DNA of 64,000 nucleotides. Source: Viola odorata. Lineage: Eukaryota > Streptophyta > Magnoliopsida > Malpighiales > Violaceae. Where the stretch lies: assembly GCA_963691705.1 (NCBI GenBank), contig OY829545.1, forward strand, positions 30,739,475 to 30,803,474. Reading direction: 5' to 3'. Each line of letters starts with the position of its first letter. Position 1 is the first letter of the stretch. The position numbers and the translations under genes are program-made. Below, in pieces: positions 10,476 to 21,087 of this stretch. Below the pieces are notes generated by a model, which ran no database searches, was not told the origin of the DNA, and saw nothing but the letters and a program-made list of their open reading frames with translations.

Positions 10476-12944
10476 ATGACAAAAAGAAAAACTCATGCTT
10501 CTGGGTCTAAATCGCGTGATGAAGAAAAAATAGAGACCATAGCCAGTACTATTACTTCTTCTGCCATTCTTGATAAACATCTGTCTGATTATGGGGCTAC
10601 CCTCCCTGAGGGTTTCAAGGCTATTGTCGCCCCTGCATCTTTACGCTTGAATAGCGTTCTAACCGGTAATCGTAGAATCCTGTATGCCTAGATGTTCCGC
10701 TATGGTTTCCGGTTTCCGATTGACCCCTTTATCCAAGAGTTGCTTACCTCTCTAGATCTGAATCCTGTTCAACTGGCTCCAAATGCCTACTGTGGCATTT
10801 ATGCTTTTTTAGAACTCTGGAAGTACAAAGGAATTACATCTCCTTCCCTTGCATTACTCAAATCTCTGTTTAAGATGTATAACCGTTGGGGTGTGATAGC
10901 GATATCGCCCCATTATAATGACGATTCGCTCAAAAACTTCACCTGAAAACTCCTTCATCTGGAGTCTTCCATTGATAAATGGAAAGAGTAATTTTTTTGT
11001 GGTTGAAACCCCTGATCTTCCGGAGCCATGGTGGCGGTCTGGTTTCAACCAGAGCATCAAGGATAGGGCTTGGCGCCGCGTGGCTCTTGATGAAATGGAA
11101 CAAGGCTGGTTTGACAAGTTGCTCAGTCTAGACATCAGCGTTCACACCCGTCTTCTGGCTTGCGGGACCGATATCAAAGACTGCGTTAGACGTGAGTATC
11201 GCGTCAATCTTTGATTTCCATCATTGGTACTAACGCTGACGCTGTCTTGTGCTTTTGCAGCAACTGATCCGGATTACGTTCTGGAGAGCATCAGGAGGCG
11301 CCGGAAGAGACTTCGTGGTAGGGAAACGGCCGCGGCTGTCAATATCGCCACCACATCAGCCGCCGCTTTGGTTCCTCCCCAAACATCTTCTGCATCTATT
11401 GAGAAGGAAACCGATACCATTCCAGTTGGTGTTCCTGTCATATCAGTCGCTATTCTTCCGCCTCGACCATCCGCAGACCTTCTGCCAAAGGAAAAAAGAA
11501 AAAGAAGACCCGGAGTGTTGCTTCCCTCTGGTCACTGATTCTACCCTCTTCTGACGTGGTCGGCTCTTCGGAAGCGCCTACCGCTGGGACGGTAACTAAT
11601 ACTTCCCCCGATATCTTTCGCATCATTTTTCAATGTTTGCTTGTACTTTACTTGTTAATTGCTCCCTCCCTTTTTTCTTTTCTTTTTTTTTCTTAGGATA
11701 TTTCTAGTACTTCCCCGCCTTTATCATCACGAGGCAACATGGACGTGAGGCGTATTCTGGGTCGTCCGAGGAAGAAACGAAAGTCCACGGGAGCAGGTGC
11801 AAGTTTGTCCTCGAGTCAGGTTGATGTCGGAGAGAGGCCCCAAGCTGTTCTTGACTCTTCCACTCCTCCCTTGGGTCAAACTGGTAGCATTTTTGAGAAC
11901 GCAGCCATGCCTCTACCTTTCGAGACTTCTCCGCCTCCATTTGGTTCAGAGATGCCTCACTTTTCTTCTAACACCACAGTCTACCACAACGAGTTGTCAG
12001 CATTTTCTTCTTATCAGGCTCAAGCCATGTTCCAAGGGGGTGTCGCTTCTATTCGTCCTAATGAAACATTCATGTCTCAAGGAGGTTCTGCTTCCAACCA
12101 ACCTCCTTCTCCCGCCACCGTGGTTTTTGTTCCTTCCGCTGCTTCCACACTTAGGCGTTTTGGGGAGGGGACGATAGTGTCCAATCTTATGGCCGATGTG
12201 AGCTCACATAACGCCATTGGGCCTATCACTCATCAGGTGGACATGACTACGTTTCGCAGCTCAGGAATTGCAGCTATAAGGGGCGATAACTCGACCGTCA
12301 CTGCATCGTTCTTGGCTGCACACATGCTAACTTCTCCTGAAGAACGAAGCACTTTTGCTGCTATGGGAGACAAAGAGCAAGCCGACATGCTGCGCTCCAC
12401 GCTTTTCTCTGGGTTCCTCCAATCTCATCTTTATGCTTAGCGCGTGTCACAAAAGGCAACTGACCTAGCCGCTTCTGTAGCCAAGCTTTCTCAAGAACAA
12501 GAGGAGAAACAACGACTGTCAGAAGAGCGAGACAGATATATGGTGGATCTGGAGGCAGCTAAAAAGGAGGCAAGGGAGGCAAAGGAATAATTAGCTACTG
12601 CAAAGGAACAATTGGCCGCTTCTAACGCTGCTCTGACAACTGAACAGTCAAAGTCTGCTGCTCTCGAGGAGGAGAAAACGGCCTTGACGGGAGAAAGAGC
12701 AGCTTTGATAGAAGAGAAAATGATGCTTGAGACGGAATCAGCTATCAAGAGACGCTGGTATATTGAGGAGAGTGTTTCCATCATGGCCGATTGCTTTGTA
12801 GAGGTTCACGGGGAGGGACTTTACGATGGTGAGGCTGTCTCTAACACCTTTTTTGAGAGATCTTCCGGTCTTAATGACGAGGGCTTCCGCTTGGCTAGAT
12901 CAAAAGGCTACCCGGAGAAAGAGATTTTGGACGACCAGCTGTAG
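10476..12944 (+). pseudogene. Antisense gene D: Transposase_28-like paralogue, three exons, damaged
   Basis: The start is ATG 10476 in a CCACCATGA context. Exon 1 (10476-11191) carries YGFRFPIDPFIQELL and LNPVQLAPNAYCGI, clearly paralogous to gene C. Intron 1 (11192-11260, GTGAGT...TTTTGCAG) sits at the equivalent place and in the same phase 1 as the gene C intron. Intron 2 (11592-11696) joins exon 3 in phase. Exon 3 has a P/S/T-rich linker with a basic patch (GRPRKKRK), HQVDMTTFRSSGIAAI, and a long coiled coil. Lesions: TAG 10689, TGA and TAA in exon 1 near 10940-10995 followed by a frameshift, an A-run frameshift near 11490-11505, TAG 12438 and TAA 12588. Two repeats KE(stop)LA and KEQLA show directly that the last was CAA. 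Confidence 0.75.
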
Positions 12945-13430
12945 GCAAGGCTTTATCGCCCTTTCATTTTGTGAGGATAGAGCGTTGTCTCTTTTTGTTA
13001 TCCTTTATATTTTATGACCCTTTACGGGTTTTTGAACGACGATGCTCAATGATATGAGCTTCTGTTATTGCTATTTTTTTTTTTTCAAATTTTTCCCGCG
13101 CGACTGTTGCACCCTTGTCATCAGGTTCAACCTAGCCACCGCTTGACCGCACCAAGGAAGTCGTTTCTTAAAGAAGCATTCTTCTTTCCTTGATCAAGAA
13201 AAATAACAAGTAGGTTTTTAGGCCCTGTTGAGTTGTGCAACTCTTTCGCCGCGTCGGTCATCACGATCTCCGCCATTCAGAGATATCCTGCACATTCTCA
13301 ATTAATTTTTGTCAGTAAGAGATATGTGATAATAGACACGAATTTCCCGTAGGGCCGATCCACCGCCATTCTAGGGCACAAGTGTCACTTATTATCGCTT
13401 TCTCAACCAGCTCACTTCACCAGGGATTCC
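12945..13430. other. Non-coding region downstream of antisense gene D
   Basis: No gene is seen. It lies between the 3' end of antisense gene D and the tandem repeats that precede the 3' end of pol. Confidence 0.5.
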
Positions 13431-14085
13431 ACATCTGGTTACTCACTGGGATTTCGCGATTCTTCGTCTTTCCAGGTTACCACGTTTGGCCGGAAAGTGC
13501 CTCTTCATAGTGAGCCGTCTGGTCAGGACAGGCCGTCACCAGGTTAGGATTTTTCACTTTCGGCGTTATCCTCGCGTCTTGGAATTGTACCCTCTCTTAG
13601 CGAGCCGTCTATATTAGCCCTGCCGTCAAGGTAGGATTTTTACTTCCAAGACGGAGTTAGTATCTTCCTAGGGTGTGCCCCTCCTTAACGAACCGTCTCC
13701 ACGAGAATGGTTGTCCTAAGGATTAGGCTTTGTCACCTTCGAAAATCCCGGGGCGTGCCCTCACTCAGTGAGTCGGTGGATCCAGGCTGACCATCACGAG
13801 GATAGGACTTTTCACTCCCAGGGGTGTCGGGATGTGCCTCATCTTATGGCCCCACACAGGGCAATCACAAGGATAGAATTTCTCACTCCCAACGTTAAAT
13901 ATCCAATGCGTCAGGGCGTGCCCACACTTAGCAAGTCCGTGGATCAGGACCGACCATCGCAAGGATATGACTTTTCACTCCCAACGCCAAATATCAAGTT
14001 TGTCAGGGCGTGCCCTCACTTAACGAGTTGGTGGATCAGGACCGACTATCGCAAGGATAGGACTTTTCACTCCTAGTACTTTTCT
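13430..14085. repeat. Degenerate tandem repeats, about 85-95 bp units, between pol and the antisense genes
   Basis: The motifs GGGCGTGCCC(T)CACTTA, GTGGATCAGGACCGAC and AGGATAGGACTTTTCACTC recur in the same order. The clearest copies are at about 13790-14075, with more divergent ones from about 13500. The array marks the boundary where pol (minus strand) and the antisense genes (plus strand) converge. Confidence 0.65.
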
Positions 14086-14216
14086 TTTATTATCCATCTG
14101 CACGCTTATACGCAGCCACAAAACACAAGAAAGCTCATTACTCGAGCGTTAGTACAGGTCAAGGCTGGTGTTAGTAAAAGGTGCAGAGATAAATCAGGAT
14201 CTAGCATGATATAGTT

Positions 14217-17200
14217 TTAAATGAGCGATATTCCAGGAGTTAGACAAGGGGGTACCGTAGAGTGTTTCCAGATGGTACGCTCCTCTCCCGATGATACGGG
14301 TAACGTGGTATGGCCCTTCCCAGTTTGGACTGAGCTTTCCCCGGCGTTGACCAGTTGCTCGTTGATCCTGAGTACTAGATCACCTTCTTTTAGGATTCGT
14401 TCCTTGACGCGTCTGTTATGATAACGCTTCATCTTTTGCTTATAGTGCATCATCTTCAGAAGAGCTTCCTCTTGTAATTCAGGCAGTGCGTCAATATTCG
14501 CACGCAACCTTTCCTCATTCAACTCTTCCCTGAAGTAAGCTACCCGTAAGCTCACGGTACCAATCTCCATGGGCGTAACGGCCTTAGTGCCGAAAGCCAG
14601 TACGAATGGTGTCTCTCCTGTACTGGTTTTCGCGGTCATACGATATGCCCACATCACATACGGTAGTTCATCTGCCCACTTCTTCTTAGATCCTTCCAGG
14701 TTCTTCTTAACACTATTCAGGATGGCTCGGTTTGTCACCTCAGCCTGACCATTGGTCTGCGGATGAGCCACAAAAGAGAATCTCTACTCGATTCTGAACT
14801 CCCCACATTGGTTTCTAAAGAACTGGCTGGTGAACTGTGTTCCGTTATCGCTAACTAATACGCGAGGAACTCCGAAGCGCATGATAACTTGGTGCTTAAA
14901 GAAACACCATATTTTTTCTATTGTGATGTTGGCAACCGCCTCAGCTTCTGCCCATTTGGTGAAGTAGTCCACTACTACAACCACAAACTTTAGTTGCGAT
15001 CTTGCCTTTGGAAATGGTCCAAGGATATTAATTCCCCATTTCACAAAAGGATAAGGAGCGATAATATCATGGATTTGTGCAGCGGGTTGCCGGGGAATCT
15101 TCGAGAATTCCTGACACTTTTGGCAAGTTCGCACATAATCATGGCAGTCTCTCCGAATGGTGGGCCAGTAGAACCTCGATCGAAAGACCTGCGCAGCAAT
15201 GGTTCCGCCGGATGCGTGCATGCCACAAATTCCCTCGTGGATTTCGCGGAGGGTATGAAGACCCTCTTGTTCTGTTATGCATCTCGCGGCTGGATAAGAG
15301 AAACACCTCCGTAGTAGTTCCCCATTAAAATATGTGCACCGTGCCGCTTGCTTTAGCACTTTTTTCTTCTCAGGGTTATCCGCTGGAAGTTCATCATGTT
15401 TCAAGTATTTTATGATGGGAATTCTCCAGTCATTGTTACTTTCTTCCACACAGAGCGTCGCTTGTTCTTCCATGAAGGAGGGTACGGGTATCTCCCTGTA
15501 GTACACCCCCTTTGGTATGGACGCCTCTGGACTTGCCGCGAGTTTAGCGAGATTGTCAGCCTCAACGTTATCCTCTCGAGGAATGTGCTCGAAGCTGACC
15601 TGTATGCCACATTTATTTATTTCTATCAACTCGTGCTTCACTTTGGCAAGGTATTGTACCATGATGGGCTCTCTAGCTTGAGAGTGTCCCAGCCCTTGGT
15701 CTATTATCAACTTGGAGTCTCCGCAGACTTTCTGCCGCAAGTCTCCCAACCTCCTAGAGTCGTGTATTCCCTTGATTGAAATACTCTTTCCTATCCTGAG
15801 CCCGGCTAATAGCGCTTCATATTCTGCGGCGTTATTGGACAACAGCTGCAGGATTCAGATGGCATATCGCACATGGATGCCGTGAGGCCCACTCATGAAA
15901 ATTCTGGCCCCGGCAAGCTCTTGATTTTTGGTGCCATCCACGTGGATAACCCACAGGTCGGTGAAGGTCTCAGGGAAGGGAAGGTCCAATTCTTCATTTT
16001 CCTTTTCAGTCAATTCTGTTAGAGGATCCGGCGTGAAAGTGCATTCCGTGATAAAGTCCGCCAAGATTTGAGCCTTCACAGATGGTCAGGATCGGTAATG
16101 CAACCCATATTGTTCAAGTTCAAGTGCCCAGATTAACATCCTCCTCGAGGATTCAGGTTTTCGAAAGATCCTTTTCAGAGGTTGGTCTGTTAGCACAACG
16201 ACAGTATGAGCTTGAAAGTATCGGCTTATTTTCAGTGTGGCTTGTATTAATGCTAACGCGATTTTCTCAATACGAGCGTATCTGAGCTCGACGTCTTTCA
16301 GGATGTGACTTACAAAGTACACCGGACGGTGCCTACAATCGTTGTCTCGCACAAGGACCGCACTGACCACTTCGTCAGCAACCCCAAGGTATAAGTATAG
16401 GATATCGCCAGGTTCTGGTCTTGTCAATACTAAGTCAGACAATAGGTAAGCTTTCAAGCTTGCAAATGCTTCTTCACACTCTGCCGTCCATCCGAAAGCG
16501 GCTTTCTTATGTATAACTTTGAAGAAAGGGAGATACCTTTCTCCTTGCTTAGAAATAAACCATCCCAGAGCGATAACGCGCCCGGTTAGCTTTTGTACCT
16601 CTTTTATAGTCTGAGGAGATATCATGTCTTGTATAGCCTGGACCTTTGACGGGTTGGGCTGAATGCCCTTTTGGCTGACCACGTATCCCAAAAATTTGCC
16701 CGATTGAAAGGCGAACATGCACTTTCGAGGGTTCAACTTCATCTGATATTGCTTCATTACTTTGAATACTTCAACCAGATCGGATAAGTGATCTTCAAAG
16801 CTTCGACTTTTAACCAGTATATCATCGACATATGCTTCGACATTTCGCCCAATCTGTTTTTCAAAGACCTGATTCGTCATTCGCTGGAAGGTGGCTCCAG
16901 CATTTTTCAACCCGAAAGGCATTGCCATATAGCAATAGGTGGCCTTCAGAGTGATGAAGGCAGTTTTCTCTTCATCCTCCTTGGCCATGGGGATTTGATG
17001 GTACCCGGAATTGGCGTCCAACGAGCTTAAGTATGCGTATCCGGTAGCCTGATCAACTAACTGATCAATCCGAGGGAGTGGGTAACAGTCTTTGGGGCAA
17101 GCGTCATTCAAATCTGTGAAATCGATGCACATGCGCCATTCTCCGCTGGGCTTGGGGACCAGAACGGGGTTAGCCAACCAGGTGGGATATCGCACTTCTC

Positions 17201-20087
17201 GAATAAAGTCAGCGTTGAGAAGCTTAACAACTTCTTTTTCGACCGCCCTTGCCTTTTCAGCAGAGAAAGCATGTCGTTTCTGTTGGACCGGTCTAGCATC
17301 AGGGTTGACATTGAGTCGATGTTCTGCCACCTCCCGTGAGATACCGGGCATGTCAGATGGTTTCCATGCAAATTCTCCTTTGCATTTATTCAACAGTTGG
17401 ACCAACTGCAGCTTTTCCTCTGTGTTGAGGTTATCGCTAACTAGAAATACGGCTCCGTCTACCCCGCTGACTGGGACATGAGTCATTTTATCTACAGGCT
17501 GAGTACATTTTTCATCATTTTGCTCATATGGGTCCACCGTCACGCACACATACCTATCGCAACTCTTCTGAGTCATAAGCAGATAGCATTCAGCTGCTAA
17601 CTTCTGATTTCCTTGGATCGAGACCACACCATCCCAGGACGGGTATTTCAGCTTTAGATGCTTTTGCGATATCGCCGCTCCAAAATGATTGAGGAATGGT
17701 TGTCCCAATATGGCATTATAAGGCAAATTTAGATCCACCACCAAAAATAAAAGCTCCTCAGACCGTTTGGAGGTATCTTCCTTGAAATATACGGGCAAGG
17801 TAGTCACTCCAGTTACTGGGATGGGGACTCCGTCTACCCCAATAATAGGTTTTTTACAGGGCGTAAGCTCGCTATCTGAACGCTTCAAGAGATTGTAAGC
17901 TTCCAACGAGAACAAGTTTACGGCACTTCCATTGTCAACCAGAGTTCTTCTAACTCCATGGTTAGCGATAATGGGTGTAATTACTAACGCGTCGTTGTGC
18001 GGATACACCACACCCTTCTCGTCCTCTTCAGAAAAGGATAATACCATATGATCCAAGGCACTTATCGCTTCACTCTTTATTGTCATGCCAATCCGTTTCC
18101 GCTTATCCCCTAGAGCGGGTATCAACTGTGCGGTTTCATCTAGACAAGGCGTGCCTCCCGCGATGATGTTGATGATAGGGACATCCTCATCATCGATTGT
18201 AAGCATTTCCCGGCCTTCTCCCACAGGACCGGTGTCATAGCCTGGGGGGCAGGATGGTGCCGCCCTGCTATCAGCTACTCTATTTGTAGGGTTACTTTTA
18301 GCTTCTTCTCGTGTTTTCATGGCAAATTCCCCCAGATAGCCTTCCTCCACCAGACGTTCTATCTCCGCTTTGAGTTCTCGGCATGCTTCAATTGAGTGTC
18401 CTTTGGCTTTGTGAAATTTGCAATAGGCATTTTCTCTTCGTCCCAGGATTACCCCCGGTCTTACAGGGGCAGGATAACGGATGGGCAGGTTTCGCTGCTC
18501 CACTATTGCCAGTATTTCTGCTCGGGGTAGAATGAAGGAAGGAGGATCTGAATCATAAACTCGTCCCTTAGGAGGATCACTCTGCCGTTGGCCAGAGGGG
18601 TCACCAGATTTTCCCTTGGAGGGATTGCATCTTCTCCGATTAAATGTCTTGGGAATATGATCCTTTCACTGAGCGTAATCGTCAACGAACCGATCTTCAG
18701 AGGTAGCTGGGATTAGAGCGTTAGGGGCTGAAGGCATGGCGGGCGGCATGTTTCGAATTATATCCCTATTTTCTTCTTCTTCCATCCTCACATAGTTCTG
18801 AGCTTTTAACCTTAACGCATCCAAAGTCGCCGGTGGGTCAACCATTAAAGCTTCTTTGAGTTTTCCATAACAACAGTTTCGCTTTAAGGCTTCAATGGCG
18901 AAATCAACCGTTACACCTGGTGTTAGCGACATCTCAGTGTCGAAATAATGGAGGAAGCTCCTCAAAGATTCCTGAGGTTTCCTGTGTAAGTCGAATAAGG
19001 CAGCAGCTGACTTCCTGATAGGGACTGCAGTGCTAAATCGACTCCTGAATTTAGATTCCAGCTGCGCGAAACTGTCAATAGACCCACCCAGAAGACCTTC
19101 GATCCACCAACGTGCGACCTCTGACAGGGTCATTACAAATATTTGACACAAAGCCGCATCATTGTGGGTTTGGAATTGCACAAAATCCTTCACTTTGTTA
19201 AGGTGAGAGATGGGATCTCTGGTGCCATCATAGGATTCTGAGGGGAGCTTTACGTGTCTACTAACCCTGTGATGCCTTATGCGTAGGCTAAAGGGATATG
19301 CCATCATAGGACGCCTTATCGAAGTATCATCAAGGATTTCCCACGCCTGCCGAGGTGGGGATGCCTCCAAATGATACCTACGATCTCTCGGATCTCTGAT
19401 ATGATGTCGCCTGGGAGTCGGACTGCGACTCCTTGGTGACCTAGTTCGATGTCTCCTACTGCTGGATCTTTCACTCCCTCTGGGAGATATATCTCTATTA
19501 TTTTCATTTCTTCTTCCATCCCAACGACCTCTGTCCTCCCCACGCCATTTCCGCTCCTCTTGAGAAATAGGAAATAAAGGTACTTGTGGTATGTATGGCT
19601 CCACCGTCCTATGAGCAATCTGTACAAGACTGACTGGCGCACTTAATACAGGCAGCGTTGATGAGACATTCGCATGCAGCGGGGACGATAGTGGTCTTTC
19701 TGTAATGATTGATGGAGTGAAAATGAATTGAGATGCCACGCCTGACCCAGAAGCAGCAGGTGTATATCTGCTAGCCAACTCTGTTAAGTGGTCTAATTGA
19801 GCACGAAGGGCTAAAATCGAGCTCGCGAAAGGGTTATTTGCGCTATCCACCACGGATCTCCCCGACTGAGGAGGAAAATGACTTGACCCCGCTATTTGGG
19901 ACAAAGGAGTACTCGGCTGTAACATAAACGCTCCCGTTGTTTGTGCGAGAGATAGATCTGACATTCCTGAAGGAATTTCTTGCACCGAGGTGGGAGCATC
20001 TGAAGTGGCGAAGGCAAAGAGTCGTCTGCGGGTATCAAATGGAAGACTAGAGGACTGAGTCAACGGTGGATCGGAATCAGAAGCCAT
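14217..20087 (-). pseudogene. Tat gag-pol polyprotein, one frame with four point stops and a late frameshift
   Basis: From ATG 20087, gag includes an R/S/P-rich linker, the gag core (LESKFRSRFSTAVPIRKS, about 19100-18840) and a CKFHKAKGHSIEAC knuckle near 18420. Protease TLVDNGSAVNLF is near 17935. RT has MCIDFTDLNDACPKD and YVDDILVKS (about 16830). RNase H follows to about 16086, then a second archaeal-type RNase H (HVDGTKNQ; NNAAEYEALLAGLR). Integrase has the HHCC zinc site (about 15260-15110) and VSDNGTQF and NGQAEVTN. Stops are TGA 18668-18666, TGA 16088-16086, TGA 15857-15855 and TAG 14786-14784, all in one frame. A frameshift affects the last part of integrase. The first integrase Asp is Asn (15029-15027). 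The product cannot be functional as it stands. Confidence 0.92.
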
Positions 20088-20151
20088 AATCTTTAAATTC
20101 CCAGAAGAACAGAGCTTGGCTATTAAGGACGCTCACTTAATTAAACCAAGA

Positions 20152-20169
20152 CTCTCAACGAGAGCACCA
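20152..20169 (-). other. Primer binding site of the Tat element
   Basis: Three bases inside the 5' LTR end, the minus strand reads TGGTGCTCTCGTTGAGAG. TGG at this position matches a tRNA CCA end. I do not assign the tRNA. Confidence 0.75.
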
Positions 20170-20373
20170 ATTTGATAAGATTCGAGTTTCTGCTGGGGCG
20201 GAATAAGGATTATGGCTGTCCAGAATCACTGTGGCTGCTGTCCGTGGTACTTGCAAAGCGCAGGAGGGGGGGCTTCGACGTAGACACTCAGATGCTTAAG
20301 TTAGTATGGCTATGAAATTCTGCAGAGATTTTAGTAGAGAATTTGCTCTTACTTTAGATCTAGAATGGGGTGG

Positions 20374-20382
20374 TATTTATAG
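20374..20382 (-). promoter_or_regulatory. TATA box of the 5' Tat LTR
   Basis: CTATAAATA on the minus strand is the presumptive promoter for the gag-pol transcript. The TGACGTCA pair lies 60-80 bp upstream of it. Confidence 0.7.
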
Positions 20383-20440
20383 GCAGAAGAGAAGGCGTTA
20401 CCCCAGGGGGGGCTTTATCGAGGGGAGATATCGCCCAGGA

Positions 20441-20462
20441 TGACGTCACCAGGGTGACGTCA
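20441..20462 (-). promoter_or_regulatory. Pair of TGACGTCA palindromes upstream of the 5' LTR TATA box
   Basis: The two exact sites, 14 bp apart start to start, are also found in the left LTR. They are candidate bZIP (TGA/CRE-type) binding sites driving the retrotransposon promoter. Confidence 0.5.
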
Positions 20463-20606
20463 TGTGGGACCCTAGACATGATATCGCTGGCGAGGTATCA
20501 CCAATGTGATGTTATCGGCCTTCCTGGGATAGGATGACGCCATGTGGGACCCTTGTCCACGGGTGAGATGACGAATGTACCCTTGGCGTTTCATCAATTA
20601 TTATCA

Positions 20607-20611
20607 AGCAG
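20607..20611. repeat. Target-site duplication AGCAG, right copy (Tat element)
   Basis: It is identical to 4558-4562 on the other side of the element. Together they fix both Tat element ends. Confidence 0.9.
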
Positions 20612-21087
20612 GGGCAACTAATGCCGCCATGCTAGGAAGATCTCTTTTTACACTACGCTTTCGACGATGCAGGGTCTGATGCCTGGTGAACCCAACCGAG
20701 GGGAGGGATGACGATCTATGTTATGAACTTGGAGTTTTTGTGATAAGCTGAGAGGATCTGGCTATGAGTGGGCAATACTCGGATGTTTCGGATATTTGAT
20801 ATGATTTTTTGGTTTTTTGGTGAAATGATTGTGTTTATCCCGGAGGGATTTCCTTTTTCCTTTTTGTGATGGTATTTTAAGTGGTATCAGATGGACAATG
20901 GATATGGAAAGTTTTGAAGGTGATTTAATAAATATTTGTAAAAGGTACGACTTTACTAAAAGTGTTTACAAGACGTTGTAAACTAGCCAACTACCTAAAT
21001 TCATCAAAAATGGCTAGACTAGATGAAATTAGGGGTCCTAGCTAAAAAGAAAAGGTTTGCCGATATCCGAGCCTTTCCCTGAAGGTG
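20612..21087 (-). other. ORF1-gag spacer of the Ogre-like element, right half
   Basis: No gene is seen. Removing the Tat element joins this to 4255-4557, giving a spacer of about 0.8 kb between ORF1 and gag. Confidence 0.55.

Larger units (their letters stand above)
4563..20606 (-). mobile_element. Complete Tat-lineage Ty3/gypsy element with antisense genes
   Basis: Two LTRs (4563-5089 and 20173-20606) with ends TGATAA...TTATCA and a shared AGCAG TSD delimit a 16,044-bp element on the minus strand. It carries a PBS next to the right LTR, then gag-protease-RT-RNase H-second RNase H-integrase (20087 to 14217), then about 9 kb of extra sequence before the 3' LTR holding plus-strand genes at 5964-12944. 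Dual RNase H modules and long 3' regions with additional, sometimes antisense, ORFs are known from Tat elements (Retand, Grande and relatives). All core genes carry point lesions, so this copy is probably immobile on its own. Confidence 0.88.
20173..20606 (-). repeat. 5' LTR of the Tat element (434 bp)
   Basis: It pairs with 4563-5089. It has the same TATA box (20374-20382) and the same pair of TGACGTCA sites (20441-20448, 20455-20462), and lacks about 97 bp present in the 3' LTR. It is followed by TSD AGCAG at 20607-20611. Confidence 0.92.

Noticed and set aside
14994..15779. Plus-strand ORFs of 80-127 codons opposite integrase
   Set aside because: They are shadows of the minus-strand pol frame, with no domain, promoter or codon pattern of their own.
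16788..17481. Plus-strand ORFs opposite RT
   Set aside because: Mirror frames of a strongly conserved RT-coding region; the minus strand carries all motifs.
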